From NCBI RefSeq assembly GCF_001039355.2, contig NW_019775989.1, positions 64,001-128,000 of the forward strand: a stretch of DNA of 64,000 nt, in the 5' to 3' direction. The stretch is from Lingula anatina (lineage: Eukaryota; Brachiopoda; Lingulata; Lingulida; Lingulidae). The translations under genes were made by a program, and so were the position numbers. Of the stretch, positions 1-13,283 are shown piece after piece. Position 1 is the stretch's first letter. Each line of letters opens with the position of its first letter. Under the pieces are notes generated by a model. That model did not search any database, was not told the DNA's origin, and saw only the letters and a program-made list of their open reading frames with translations.

Positions 1-1649
1 CGCTATCACTTATGGTTCTGTTTCCTGCCCAGCATCGACGTGTCCACAAAGGCTACCTCTGCCAACACGAATCGTACAACGTGGTCATAGGCGCAAAATC
101 CGCCAAACCTCTTAAAAATAATTTAGTCCAAATTTACTATCAATAGATAATTCCTTTCTTAGCAAAATCTTTCAAAATCAAGAATTATTTCTTGTGCAAT
201 ATCGTGTAATATTCATTTCTAAAAATAAATGCCTATGCCTTCGGAGTTGTTCCCCAAAATGCTGCCATTCACATTTGATTCAATAACCTGCCAAAATCGA
301 CCAGTCTAACTCACTTAAGGTGACATTCTACTGTATCAACAGAACTATTCAAAGCCAAATGAATAATACCAACCAGTGTTAATGGCATGCCTTTTGGGGT
401 TTTGGGATATCAAACAGTCAACGGACCAACAAAAAGTCAACCAACTCGTCCTTGAATGAGAGCAATTACTGTGACGGCATAGTCCCCAAAATGTTTTAGA
501 TACAGATGCATCTGTCTAACAGTTATCTTCAAAGCAAAACCAGCATAGCTTATAACCTTTCCTTTATTTCTATATGAGTAAGGCTAATGCCAAAGAGCCA
601 ACTTTACTTGAGAGCCAAGCGGAAACGCAAGAAACTCTTTTTCGAAAGTCGTGCGCTCGAAAATATAAATTCGTAAAGATAAAATAGGTTGAGCGCTATA
701 GATAATAGGGCCTACTTTTGTATTATTACCACAGATGAAAAGTCAGTATGCCAGAATGGAAATAATCAGTCATGTGAGAAAACAGAACTTGCGAGAATCT
801 ACGAGGTGGGGCTTTTTTTTAACCCTTTGTGCAATACAAAAGTACATACAGGGAGGCTGATATCACCCTATGCGCGGTGATATTAGCGTAGTGATGTCAG
901 CGTATTCTATTCAAAATTAAGGGTTTTGGGTGGAAAACATGTACGATTTCTTTGTATTTATGACATGCAATGCACTGCTGCATGTAGGCCTACCTCGCTA
1001 TCGCTCGGCATGCTACCGTGTACATGTATATTGGGCTCGTGGGCAGTGCCTCATTTAGTACGTACAGGTAACACGCAAAACATAGTGATATGCAGTGTTG
1101 TGCAAAAAATGTAACCTTGTTAGCTTTTACCTTAGATTTTGTCGCGTATATTTAAATAATTAAAACAATGGCCTGCATGTTTAACATATGAAGATCTGTA
1201 ATGTGTAAATAATTCACACACAACTGCCATGCAGGTTTGTCTGTTTCAACTAGTCGGAATGCTACATTCGACTGATATCGATCAGCCAAATTAGTGTAAC
1301 GTTGACAATCTGTATCTTCATTTTGCGACTGGGCAAAAATCAGTACGAATAAATAATTTCCATCGTGTAACCCAGGGTAGAATGAGTGCTTTATTAATGT
1401 CACGCGTATCTCAGACAAAGAGCAATGGGAGTATACATATACATTAGGGAATTGCTAGATGGATAAGGTATAACATCAGATTAGGTTAAAAAATACCTTG
1501 GTGCTATAATGCATCCCTTTACAGTTGTAAACTCCTATTATTACAACAGGTTGACGCATCTAAAAGTCCCACTGTCCCCATTTTTTGTCATTGTTTGAGC
1601 AATTTTGATGCCCGATGACATTCAATATTGATACTATTATTGCACCTAA
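1..1649. other. Intergenic sequence, no gene recognised
   Basis: Open frames here are under 90 codons and their translations look random, without domains or plausible splice structure. One copy of the palindrome TAGGCCTA lies at 985. I see no RNA gene. Confidence 0.6.
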
Positions 1650-1864
1650 GGCTCTGTTCTCACAACTTTTAGATCGATCTATCACCGCGGGGAGTCTCAC
1701 TAGATTACTGTCAGAGAATCCCCCTTAAGTGTCCGTCCCCGCCTACTACAAGCTTTAAGGGGTAATTAACTTTCGTGTCCGCCCGGCTGACAGCTATTTA
1801 GCGTGAACCCCCAGGGAGTTAGGTCGATCCAATGTAGGTCGATCTAATCTATGAGAATGGGGTG
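1650..1864. mobile_element. Harbinger-like MITE, copy 1
   Basis: A 215 bp non-coding element flanked by the 3 bp direct repeat TAA (1647-1649 and 1865-1867). Its ends are inverted repeats: the left end begins GGCTCTGTTCTC and the right end reads, on the reverse strand, CACCCCATTCTC, followed on both sides by TTAGATCGATC-like sequence. The same family occurs at 8950, 40086 and 42198. A 3 bp TAA duplication is what PIF/Harbinger transposases make, so I infer that superfamily; no transposase is encoded. Confidence 0.7.
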
Positions 1865-1867
1865 TAA

Positions 1868-2591
1868 TTCATTGGACATCGGCTTAGACAATCATTCACA
1901 CACTTCCAGAAGCACTGTTTCCCAACTGACACACCTGCACCAATAGGGGGCTATTAATTCATGTCATATAGTCAGGGAATAAAGGGTTGCGTTCGACTTG
2001 TTTTGTTGCTTAGGCAGTGAGCTCAATTAATTGCAAATGATATCATTTTTCAACTTTCTCTTCTGTTTAACAGTTTTAAGTGAAATGTCATCGGATAATA
2101 AATGATGGCTAACGAGGAATTAGTACTTATGTGGAATTTTTGTTATTCTTCCTGCATACGGTAGCATGTTTCATTTTTGTTTATATCGTTTGGCGCAGTG
2201 GTGCTTGAAATTTGACGTTTCCTGCTCAATGATATTGTAAGGTGTACAAAGATTTTTTTAAGTACCAAATGATCCAAGGCAGCCACGTCGCGTTTTTGTG
2301 GTGTTTCATGTAAAAACACCTGTGCCTAATTACTGAATACCTGTCATTGACGTGCAGAAAAAATAATCTGTGAAAAGCCAACGTTTATTTAAATGGACGT
2401 TAAAAATGACCCTCGTAATAGTAGTTCATCTGGAACACGATAAGCTGAGCTATTTACCTACGACAATGGTATTATTAACTGGCAGCCACACTCACTTACA
2501 TGGTGCAAATGACTTGACAAAATGGAATCCAGATATAAAGACTACTAGCTTGTAGCATATCTTTGTCTTATCTTTGGTTTATCTTTAAATA

Positions 2592-2634
<43 letters not shown>

Positions 2635-5600
2635 CACAAATCTAGAAAAATTTTGGCAGTACTTCTGATAACATAAAGAAATATACACATTCGCAACTTT
2701 GTGTTTATGAATAATTCATCAGTATAGTGGCATTGACTGATGCGGGTAAATTGCTGTAGTTCAGGAATCTTGGCTCATTGTGATCTAGAAATTTAAGGCA
2801 CTGCCACTAGCAAGAGATCTACACTTAGTTCACTTACACGAAATGTCACTGCGCCATTGTCACGATGATCGATTCATTCGTCTGACTTCACTTCATTTTG
2901 GACAACATTTCAAAGACAGGTTAACAAGGTTATACTGCATCTGAAACAAACGGCTTGTCGGAGAGCATTTATTCGACTTTACATTGTTCATACTATAAAT
3001 TAATGGTTTTAATTCGTGAGGCATGGTGGTTATCAAAGTGGATGTTCGTCACGAGTTTGAACCAGGCTCTTGTAATGTTACATGAAAATTCTAGGCAATA
3101 ATACTGATAAACATACAGACATAGAAACATAAAAAAGGATTGACAATTGAAAAGTCATGGCAATTTTAAAAACCCATCAGTACTTTTCATCCAATTCATT
3201 TTTTCATTCGCCCGATCGTTATTGTGTATCTGTGTTCAAGGAAGAATTGACGGAATTCCTATTTCTCATATAACAAAATATGTCGGGTTGTTTCATTAAA
3301 TGATCGTAACTTGCATTACCTGGATTTAAAAATTAAATAAAAAGTTCAATTAAAACAGAATATAGTTTGGAAGTTATGATGTGAACGATTAAAAATACCT
3401 GCAAAAACTACAAAATGTGTATTAAAATTTTAGAAACATCACCGATTATAAAACTTAATATATATTTTAACCACACAAAACACCACATAAATTCATACTT
3501 GGAAAAACAACAAAATGAGTATTCATATTGCCAAAAAAAAAAGAGCAAAAATCTTTGTGAGGCCTTTTTACGCCAAATGTTACTTGTTGCAATACTTTTT
3601 TGATTGTTTTGGAAAGTTCCGTACAGGTCTTAACTCCTATAGCCAGGCGACCGATGGAGAAAGATGAAGACCAAGAGAGACACCATCTTCAAAGACTTTA
3701 TTGCTTACCTGAGACTGATTGCGAAATTTGGCAAAAACCCGTTCTCCACGCGATCGCGAGCCCGATGTAAATGCGATTTAGGTAGCAATTTCCTGTTTGG
3801 TGAAAACTCTGTTACATGTACACACACTGGACAATAGAAGTGTCACCCCTACTGAACCAATACTTTGGGGGAGATAAATGAATGTGGAATGATATGCTCC
3901 TGGTATCATTTTATTAACATCAAATTTCACAAAACGACCAACAATACAATTCCATGGTACAGCGGTTTTATACTCATTAGTCACATTATAAGTAGACATT
4001 ATAACTTTGATTACTCTGCTTCACTCTTTCATACTTCTATTGTGCAGTGTGTGTATGTGATGAAGGCAGAGAAAACACTCTTGTTTCAACTTTTTGTACA
4101 TTTATACCGGTAGTTTTAAAAACCAATTAAATCCAGCAGCGACCTCTAACGGTCAGTATAAATGGGGCTAGTTTTGTTTGGATTTCCGACCTGCATCAAT
4201 TTTATACAAATTATACTGAAAGTGAAGTTCATATTCCAATTAAGCATCTAATTTCGCCGATTAAAGACCACACACCTGTGCTTAATTATGGTACGTGATA
4301 ACGTCTATAGCAGCTAGTTCTTGGTGAATGAATTCTCAAATCAATAGTAGAAGTACTACATGTAGAAACCATGTGCAGAAGACAAGTATTTAGAAAAAGT
4401 TTTCTTCTTTATATGTCTATATTCTTTAAAAATCTAGTTATGGCTCCCTCTGTTTTTCGCTGCAGAATGAAAACAATACCCACACAAAGTGTAAACAGAC
4501 ACGCCTCTCAACTACTAAATGGTGACATTTTCTTAACAGCCACTTATTTAAGTAAGTGACACATGATATAATTCAAATGCATCGCAAAAGTTTAAGTCAC
4601 ACAGTGTATGATAGACCTTTATGCATGTATATCAACATTTTATATTTCCCGTATAGGGGATGGAGACTGCTGTTTTCACCCGTAAAGGTAAAAATTATGA
4701 GCTAGAAATCGAAATTAAAAGTGTTGGATGGCATATGTTTTGGCAAAAAGGGAACATTGCTGAATGTCAGAGAATTTTTTCTGGATCTATGCCTTTAATT
4801 TTTGTTTTTGTGCTGGGATTATTAATGCCTTTTTACCATCCTGGATTCACCACTGCTAAGATTACATATAAACGTGTACATTCCTCACAGGAAAACGAAG
4901 CATTCGACTGAGCTATTTCAATACTGCTTTTTGTGGTTTTAAAGGAAAAAAGTTACGAAATTAATAAACCTGGCGTATGAGCATGTTAAGCCATTATAAT
5001 GCACGGCCAATATCTAAATTATCGCAGTACGCTAGACATACTAAAATGAAGCCGTGTATGTGTTCATGTACAGCGCGACACTGGAATATTCATACATACT
5101 GTAAGTTAACCAAAACTGGTGTTACTCGATTTCAAATAGAACATATTGTAACTACCATCAAAACTTTCTTGTTACTATAGCTGACCGATCAAATCTAAAA
5201 GACTGGTGCGTCTTCAGTGTTGTAGTAACTTGATTACAACGATGAATCGCACAGTAGAATACTAAATTATCAGAGCCCATCTACGTAACAATCCGTTCAA
5301 CCCGCCACACGCGCGCATACCTTGTACATGTAATGCTTCAAGCCGCGCTGGTTACTTTCATCTGTCTCCCATTTCTTGTCTTGATGCAGTCTCATAAAGG
5401 ACTATACTTTACCCAGGTGCGACACATTTTATCCGCACTGGTCAATGACGTAACGTAATGTTTTCCATAAATCAATTATTTTCAGTAATCGTCGTCTATT
5501 GGCGCAAAATGCCATGCGCACGGTGGTGGCCGCTGTTTATATGTGGCGTTTATGCAATTCTCTTATCAACTCTAAAACAATACAGGTACCTGCATTTATG

Positions 5601-7827
5601 GTACGTCTTGTCCAAGAGCATGCATGACACACTTTAATAACCTAAAGTCATCGACACAGCACCTTCATGAAGGTGTGTCAACAAACACTAATTACACATT
5701 AAAGGTGTTAAGTACATTTGTACTTGTGTACGAGCTTGGGATGAGACATTCCTTTTATGAATGTTCATAAGTGTTGTTAACAATTAAACTAATCAGCTTC
5801 TTAGAAAAATAGGCATTATCCTGTATTTCAGAGATGTACTTTAAAACAAGGCATATTATGTATCAAGATATACTTACTATTTAAATGATTTTAGTATCCT
5901 GAAGTTCACAGTCTGATATTGAAGGTCCCATGTCCGCACACAGACTTGTTCCCGCCAGTTGACGACATGTGTGTACCTGAGCTCTAATTTATAATCACCT
6001 GGACTGAAAAATATACTCTGCTAACATGAAAATTATCAGTTCATCATGTTATTTATTTCTTGTCAAGCACAGAGATGAAGAAAAACATGGACTGCACAAG
6101 TGTCCCTCCTATTCATAATTTCAGAGCAATGTGCTTGGTTTTTGTTTTCTATCGAATGTTTTTTCAATTAAGGGAGAGCGACGCTTAGCTGACAAAATTG
6201 TCTACAAATATCCCACATCCAGGGTAGCCACCCTCACAACATACATGTATATATAAAAGGTGTATATATAAATTGCGCCTACAGCAGCTTTTATCATCGA
6301 TCTTGATTTACTAATGGGCGACCGACAGTTCCGCTACATTTACTATTTTGTATGCAAAACTTACCGCGTACTTCTTGCTTTTATCACCGACTTACAACAA
6401 ATGCTGTTTACAACTCCACAGCAATGTATACAGCTTGCATTGTGCTACACTGCATCGTGTCAATGTCACAATTACTGCATTAGTCCCCATGAAAGAATAA
6501 TTGTGTCTACAGAGTTATTTAACTAACGGAAATACTCTGCACGGTGTCGAGCACACTTACCTTAACAGATATTCATGTATTTAACTTGGGAGTTTCTTCT
6601 CCTCCGTTAATGTTCCGCACTGAGTTCTTAATTACCATAGATATATGACAAACTGGTCGAACTGGGGATGGCCGGTGCATTAAAGCATACGATCATTACA
6701 TGTGCATGGTACTGCTTCCATTGATCCTTCCGAATACTATGCGCAATCCGAGCCGGCTTTAACGATGGTTGGTTCTTTTGACCTTTTAAACCGAGCATTT
6801 GTAAATATTAGAATTATAATTCACGACCAAAAGGCAAACTGGTGGACAGGGCGCAGACGGGTCGAAGGGGCTACTTCAACGATGTATTACTGTATTGTTT
6901 ACTGGTACATGACGGGAGGGTACAAAAACGTCTACTGGTACATAAACACCCCAATTACTTAACAACGGAAAAAATCTATTGATATATTGAAAGATGATGT
7001 GGTCTATCGAAATTATAATTTATCAATTTCACTATTATATACATTACATAACTTACACAATAAACAGTTTATAAAATTATTTAACATCAATTTAGTATCA
7101 ACAAATATTTGATTGCGGTACCCTGAGAAAAGAAAGATACCGTGTTTTGGAAAAACATTGTGTCAATACCACACATTAAAACATAGCTTTAAAAACTTGT
7201 TCCAAGCAAACCACTTATTCCCTGCGTATATACAATTTTACAGTTAATATATTCTCGCAGCTGTTAGGATGGGTGAAAACATCAAAACGACAAGCTGCAG
7301 TTTTACTCCAAATTTGCTGTTTATACTTACAGCTATTAATAGAAAATAATCGCTTAAAACCACGATTAGTCAAATTCCCTCTATAACTTTTTTGAAACAA
7401 TTAATTTAAGTTTTCATTCTGAATATAAATTCCTTTTCCTCCCCCCTTACCCTCCTCCCCTACCCACCAATTGAATACCGGTGTGACAGTCTTGGGAGTC
7501 CTAGGAATGGAAGTCTAGGCTCCCATATGATTAGTACAGGTTAGGGTTAATCGGAGTATTGGAGTCAGTGGGACAAATGTCACCCGTACAAAGTAATGGG
7601 AAGCCGACTACAGTTCCCAGCGGATTTCCATTCCTTTTACACCGGTACCTTATTACGGGAGGCAAAAAAAAATTTGAAGATGTTCACACGTGTTATGACA
7701 TTTGGAACGACTGCTTGGTGTGTAGCGACATGAAGCTTTCGGGGCTTAGCTTCGTCCAGCACCAATGGTCTTTGTATTATACAAATACGAACATAAATAT
7801 GACCATATGAAAGAGTGGTATCTTAAT
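1868..7827. other. Intergenic sequence, no gene recognised
   Basis: About 6 kb without a supportable gene. The frames (61-88 codons) have no recognisable motif and no exon chain can be built. It holds a 38 bp A tract at 2595-2632 and scattered AT-rich stretches. Distal regulatory sequence is possible but cannot be recognised by eye. Confidence 0.55.
2595..2632. repeat. Poly(A) tract, 38 bp
   Basis: An uninterrupted run of 38 A. It could be the tail of a decayed retroposon inserted in plus orientation, but the sequence just upstream matches nothing I recognise. A simple slippage repeat is equally possible. Confidence 0.9.
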
Positions 7828-7995
7828 CAGGGGCGGATTTAGGCCGTCTTCTGGGTCTTCCGGAAGACGGTCAGATTTTCAAGTTTACATTGACGGGTAT
7901 TTAATTTTTTCTGTCGGAAGACGGTCAAAAATGTAGGATGGATCGACAAAGATAATTTGGAAGACTGTCAGAAAATATATCTGGATCCGCCCCTG
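7828..7995. mobile_element. hAT-like MITE with 5 bp target duplication, copy 1
   Basis: A 168 bp non-coding element with 15 bp terminal inverted repeats: left CAGGGGCGGATTTAG, right end on the reverse strand CAGGGGCGGATCCAG. It is flanked by the direct repeat TTAAT (7823-7827 and 7996-8000). Related copies sit at 39120 and 41231, also with 5 bp duplications. Ends starting CAGGG are typical of hAT elements, and a hAT subgroup with 5 bp duplications is known; assignment to it is inference. Confidence 0.75.
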
Positions 7996-8949
7996 TTAAT
8001 CTTACCACATCCTTGGACATAATAACGTAATTTTGTCCATGCCACATCCCAAATGACAAATGATTGTGCGTGTATCTGCAGTGCACACGTGTACCAGGTG
8101 ACAGTTATTGTACTTAAATACTAGTTTCTTTAAAGGACTGAAGTGAATTCCACCATTGCGCAGCGCACAACCAAGCAAACACCGAACGCTTTATAATGTT
8201 ACCATAATGTTCCTATGGCAACGTTATAATAACGCTCTGTGTTTGTTGGGAATCTAGCCACTGATTTTTGATTGATTTTGGACCATCATTACTTTGGACC
8301 ATTATTATCCTCGAAAAAAAATGTTCTTCTCACGAACCATTAGTGGGTTCGATTCTCTCTATACCGAGTATATATACAGTAGGCCTATATATATTCATTT
8401 CAACACACATTAATAGTTGGATTGTAAAATGTACTATGGTTATCGCTGTCTTGGGAAAGATAAGATTATATTACATGATATGGACACTTTCAAACGCGGA
8501 TAGGCCTATTTATTTTTAATGCACGTTAACAAAATTAGTTTTGAAAATGTGGTATCCGCGTCAAAATGCCTTCCTATGGACACCGATTTTAATCTTTCAC
8601 TTGGTGTATTTTCATTTCAAACGTGTTCGAGAGACTTATATATTTTTAAAAGCATCTTTCACAACTACTTATTTATTTGACATTGCACTTTAACGTCCTC
8701 GAGTTAATCTACCTGGCAAGTGGATTTCGCGTTCTTAGTTATGTACTTGAACTTGCCTCGCGCTCTCGAAGCTACTCTTCTTGTGGGCTTTAGTCTACAT
8801 TAGGTTGCAATTATGGTGCATGGTTCTTACGTTTACCGAAATATTATGTTTATTTAAGTAGGCCTACAAGTAAATAGCTATAATGTAAACGTGGATTTTG
8901 TGTGCATAACGAACGCATTCACTGCTTATTTTAATCATAGAACGTCTAT

Positions 8950-9143
8950 GGGTGTATTCCCAGAGATTTAGATCGACCTAACTCCCTGGGGGTTCACGCT
9001 AAATTGCTGTCAACCAGTGCGCACCATAGTGCCCCTTACAGCTTTTAGTAGGCGGGACAGACGCTTAAGCCGGCTAAGCTGACAGTAATCTAGTGAGACT
9101 CCCCACAGGGATAGATCGATCTAAAATCTATGGGAATGGGGTC
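8950..9143. mobile_element. Harbinger-like MITE, copy 2
   Basis: A 194 bp element of the same family as 1650-1864. Left end GGGTGTATTCCC, right end on the reverse strand GACCCCATTCCC, each followed inward by TTAGATCGA-type sequence. The flanks share TAT (8947-8949 and 9144-9146), a departure from the TAA seen at the other copies, possibly through mutation. No coding capacity. Confidence 0.65.
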
Positions 9144-9846
9144 TATGTTTCAATGAAGATGGAATAGTGTAGTGAAATTGTGCTAGTTGTGCTGCAATCC
9201 GACAATGTGTTGGCTGTCTACTCCAAACACGGAGCAAATAAGCCTCTGCACAACGTTACCTCATCGCGTGCAAGTTAATTGGTCACTGCTGGTAAGTAGC
9301 ACTACTTCATATATATATATATATAGGCCTATATACTTTTCTTGCTATAAGACTAAGCAGTATGATCCAAATATTGCTGTTGTCCTTTATCCTCATCTGC
9401 CTCTGCAAGCCTAATACCCGATATATGCGTGTCATCCTGACAATTCCAGCTGGTTTTAACTTTAAATAAATGCCAGCCCTCATTACACTAACTAAAATGC
9501 ATAAGAAAAACTAAATGTTTCAGATGTGTATACCGTCAAGGTTAAACTAAATCCTTGTGTTTTGAAGGCGTTTGTTTGTGACCTCCTAGCCAGCAAAGCA
9601 GAGGTGCTTGCTGTAACTGTGTTACAGCGGAAATGGCGTGTTTGACCTATTTTTAGTACAATAAAATGAAGGGTAATGCGTATAAATAGAGGCAGAGTCC
9701 AGCAGTAATTGGTATATGTATATTTTTTTACAAGAAAAATACTATTACAATGCAAAAAAGAGAGAATTTACATTACAAATCTGGTGTGGAATGAGAAAGC
9801 TGGATTTTTAGTTTATATTATACAAACTAACTCTCCTCTGTAAGAA

Positions 9847-9918
9847 TCCGACATGGTCTAGTGGTTAGGATATCTGGCTCTCACCCAGGTGGCCCGGGTT
9901 CGATTCCCGGTGTCGGAA
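9847..9918 (+). tRNA. tRNA-Glu (anticodon CTC)
   Basis: A 72 nt cloverleaf. The acceptor stem pairs TCCGACA (9847-9853) with TGTCGGA (9911-9917), with discriminator A at 9918. The A box reads TGGTCTAGTGG and the B box GGTTCGATTCC. The anticodon loop CTCTCAC carries CTC, decoding GAG. The body resembles animal tRNA-Glu closely. A short T run (ATTTTTC) about 7 nt downstream can serve as RNA polymerase III terminator. No intron, and CCA is not encoded, as expected for a nuclear gene. Confidence 0.95.
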
Positions 9919-10845
9919 ATTAAATTTTTCTTCTAGTTATTTATTGATTTCAACGGTATCATTTAGATAGATGGTGTTCTTGAAAAAATATTATAATATT
10001 AATCATATTAAAAGAAGATGGAATGTGTAATAGGTAAAGCAAAGAATACTTACTATCTTGCACCTCCTTGGGTAAAGGTAGTGGATAAAAAAATGACAAT
10101 TTGAAAGTTACTCTATGAATCATGGTATATCTGGAGAAAGTATTTTTGCCAACAGGTTTAAATATAAAACCGTAAAACAATAGAAATCAATATCTCATTC
10201 TGTGTAATCATGAAACATTATATAATACATGGCGTAATCCATGGTCTTTGAAGAGTCAGTGTGAAAGAGACATATATACCAATGTTATGTAACTATCAAT
10301 CAGACAACTTTCCATTTGTAACAGAAACATGCAAATATGTTTAATTAGGTGACAAACAAGATGTAGTTCTAGGCTAATAAATGTTCCACACTTAATAGCT
10401 TTCAGTTGTGCCTTTACCCTTAAATAGTCTCAATTTAAATTACGTAATTAAGTACCATTAAACTTGTTAGATAAAAGATTATAATTTTAAATGCTACCAA
10501 ATTTTACAATTATACACAGTTGGAAAAGGGATAATAGTAATGTTAGTGAGATATTTCATTCAGAATTCTTTATTATTAACATATTTTTCATTCAGAAACT
10601 CTACAATGACAACATTTAAGGAGGTATATGGTCTTGTATACATGTCAAAGTGCAAACATAATCCTTCCTTGCAATTATGTATCACTATTGTGTGTTATAA
10701 GCACTATTGTGTTTTAAGCAAAGCAATTATAACACTTAAATACTCTATAACATTGCATGTGGACACTACATATCGTTGCAGACACTACAAATGGTATGTT
10801 TATTGCAAAATAGAGAAGTGTTAAGATAACAAACAAACCCTTCAA

Positions 10846-10910
<65 letters not shown>

Positions 10911-11216
10911 TGAATTATCAATATTTAATGATTTACCAACACCAAAACAATAAATATTGGCTTAATTAAGTTTCACAATTACTTTATAAAATTGAAATTA
11001 TGTGACTAGTAAATTAAACCTACATGAAAAAGAAGGAATGTATCTATCGAAAGATAGAGTCTATATAAAATGTAATAGATTCGCAACTTCTCAGCAGAGT
11101 TGCTCCAAACAACCGGTATATAAAAGAAAAGAATTGTGAGCATAAAGATACCTAGTTAATTCTAAGATAATTTATATGTTTTCATTAAAAGAAAGTAAAT
11201 CCTTTTATTGCAGGTT
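9919..11216. other. AT-rich intergenic sequence
   Basis: No supportable gene. The longest frames (10540-10824 plus, 9959-10180 minus) give low-complexity, hydrophobic or aromatic-rich translations typical of AT-rich non-coding DNA. It contains the (AT)n microsatellite at 10848. Confidence 0.55.
10848..10907. repeat. (AT)n microsatellite, 60 bp
   Basis: About 30 uninterrupted AT units, self-complementary and probably length-variable between alleles. Confidence 0.95.
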
Positions 11217-11224
11217 GCAAAACA

Positions 11225-11961
11225 GGGTACGTACGAAAAAAAAATTTAGTCCCAAAATATTACACGTCCCTATACTCCTGTTCCCGATAGATACATAAAG
11301 GGAAAACTGAAAAAACGTCTTTTTAGATTTAAATACCGATAGATCCGATTTTTTACCACCGTCCTATAAATTTGCGTTCCTATAGATACGACGTCCTCAT
11401 AAACCCACGTCCTTTAAATCCGCATACCTATAGATCCACGTATTTTTAGATCCAAATACCGATAGATCCATTACAGGTACACTATTGCTCTTTTCGGGCG
11501 TAAAAAATTACGTATTTGGCACTGCCACAATTATTCAATTTTAGCTTCTAAAATTACTTCATTTCATTTTATTAGAAGGATTCACAATAAAAGCGGCCGG
11601 CATCGGCCAAATTTCGAACATCATACTTGTGTTTGTCACTTTAATGTTTTTTTCCGATACCGTATTGAACTTTTTTTCGATCAAGGAGACATAAATGGTT
11701 GGAATACTACTCAGTACATAAAATGCACTGTTTAAAACGAGAGTACACATATTAATCCTTTCAGCAATTTATTATTCTACTATAGATCGTTTTTACGCAA
11801 TACTCGGGTAATTTACATTAGGCCTACTAATGCATTATTTGACAGAAATTTATGATTTCACTAGATGTTTTGTTATTTTCATGTTACATTCATTTAGTTT
11901 TGATTACGAAGGCTTCTGACAGGAACCTAAGATTATATATTTTTTCATAGCGATTAATCCA

Positions 11962-11999
<38 letters not shown>

Positions 12000-12757
12000 A
12001 CCCCCGTCAATTAAGAACTCTGCAAAAGTTGATGAAATAATGTTAAGAGTTTTACAAGTAAACCCTTCTTATTTTATAGGCCTACTGTGTATGATTTATT
12101 TGGGCATTTCATGAATGATTCTGCCTGATAACTGTCTTGTATAGGCCTACTTGATAGAAACCATTAGGCTATTGTATGGTTGACAAACATACCCAAAGTT
12201 TGCAGGCAAAAATCGGCTGTAGGCCTTATATATAGGGCCTATATATAGAAGTTACTTACATCTTGGACATAATAACGAATTTGTGTCGTTTTTATGTCCA
12301 AGTAGTATACATTGATGAAGTTACGTGCGTAGGCTACATTGCGGAATGGAGTAAATGATAGTAAACGATAGTAAAGACGTGTAGACGCGAACGTACATGT
12401 AGGCCTATGTCTTGTTTGAACACCTAATAAATATATAAATAAATAAATAAATATCAGGTTATAATTAAGTCATCTCACTGAGTGGATCAGTACTCGCATC
12501 CAGACTGTCTCTCGAAAGCCTCATACCTGTATCTCAAGTTTATATCGGCATTTTAGCCGATTAATTACGATGTCAGATAGATGGATCTAGCGGTAGGCCT
12601 ACCTGGATCTAAAGATACTTGGGTTTATAGGAAACTGTTGGTGGATCTATCGGAACGTAAATTTAACGAGACGTAAATCTATTGAGACGTGTATGTATAG
12701 AGACGTATCTATCGGGACGAATATTTTATTGGGACGTTTATCTATACGGTGGACCCC
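11225..12757. mobile_element. Non-autonomous DNA transposon, 1.5 kb, with 8 bp target duplication
   Basis: The segment is bounded by the identical 8 bp repeat GCAAAACA (11217-11224 and 12758-12765). Both ends carry a block of about 170-210 bp made of degenerate units such as CGTCCCGATAGATAC and CCTATAGATCC; the right block (about 12580-12750) is the left block (about 11262-11471) in inverted orientation. The outermost bases are GGGTACGTACG and, on the reverse strand, GGGGTCCACCG. The interior has a (CA)n run and five copies of TAGGCCTA but no transposase frame, so it depends on an enzyme encoded elsewhere. The superfamily is uncertain: 8 bp duplications occur in hAT, P and Merlin elements, and the ends do not look like hAT. 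Confidence 0.7.
11967..11998. repeat. (AC)n microsatellite
   Basis: Sixteen AC units inside the 1.5 kb transposon. Confidence 0.95.
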
Positions 12758-13283
12758 GCAAAACATGCTCATGCATAACATGAAAAAAGCAATGCAAAAC
12801 CAGTTGTAGTTGACATAGATCTGCTACTTGAAGTTGTGCAGTGCCTCTTTTTGCATTCCACATTTTAAACCTAGCATCCTTGGAGGTGTAACAAATGTAG
12901 ATAACACAATAGGTCATTATTTTTGGCTGATGCAATTGTATAACATGGATGATAGAAAAAAAAACACCTGATCTTGATTTGTATGCATGTTATTTTGGAG
13001 GATATTGACATTTGGGTTTTAAATTATGTATTATAACGATTACTGACAATTGCCTTCAGTCATTATTGTAGGGGATGTGTCCTACCCATTACTTGGCCAA
13101 TAAGCATTATACCAATAAAGAAACCACGCAACCATTTGAGTGGAACAGTAATGAATACTAAAACTGTAACTGCTTAACTTTACAACATTAGATAACATAT
13201 AAAGTTTTCATGATAGACTTAGCCAATTATATGTATTACACAATCCTACATTTTCCTTTTATCATTCTTCATTTCAAAAAATA

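Noticed and set aside
3022-3077. Possible tRNA or SINE: GCATGGTGGTTATC followed by GAGTTTGAACC
   Set aside because: The boxes are only approximate, no acceptor stem pairs, and no tail or second copy was found.
4660-4911. An 83-codon plus-strand frame with a hydrophobic stretch
   Set aside because: No recognisable motif, no supporting promoter or splice sites, and a length expected by chance in 6 kb of non-coding DNA.
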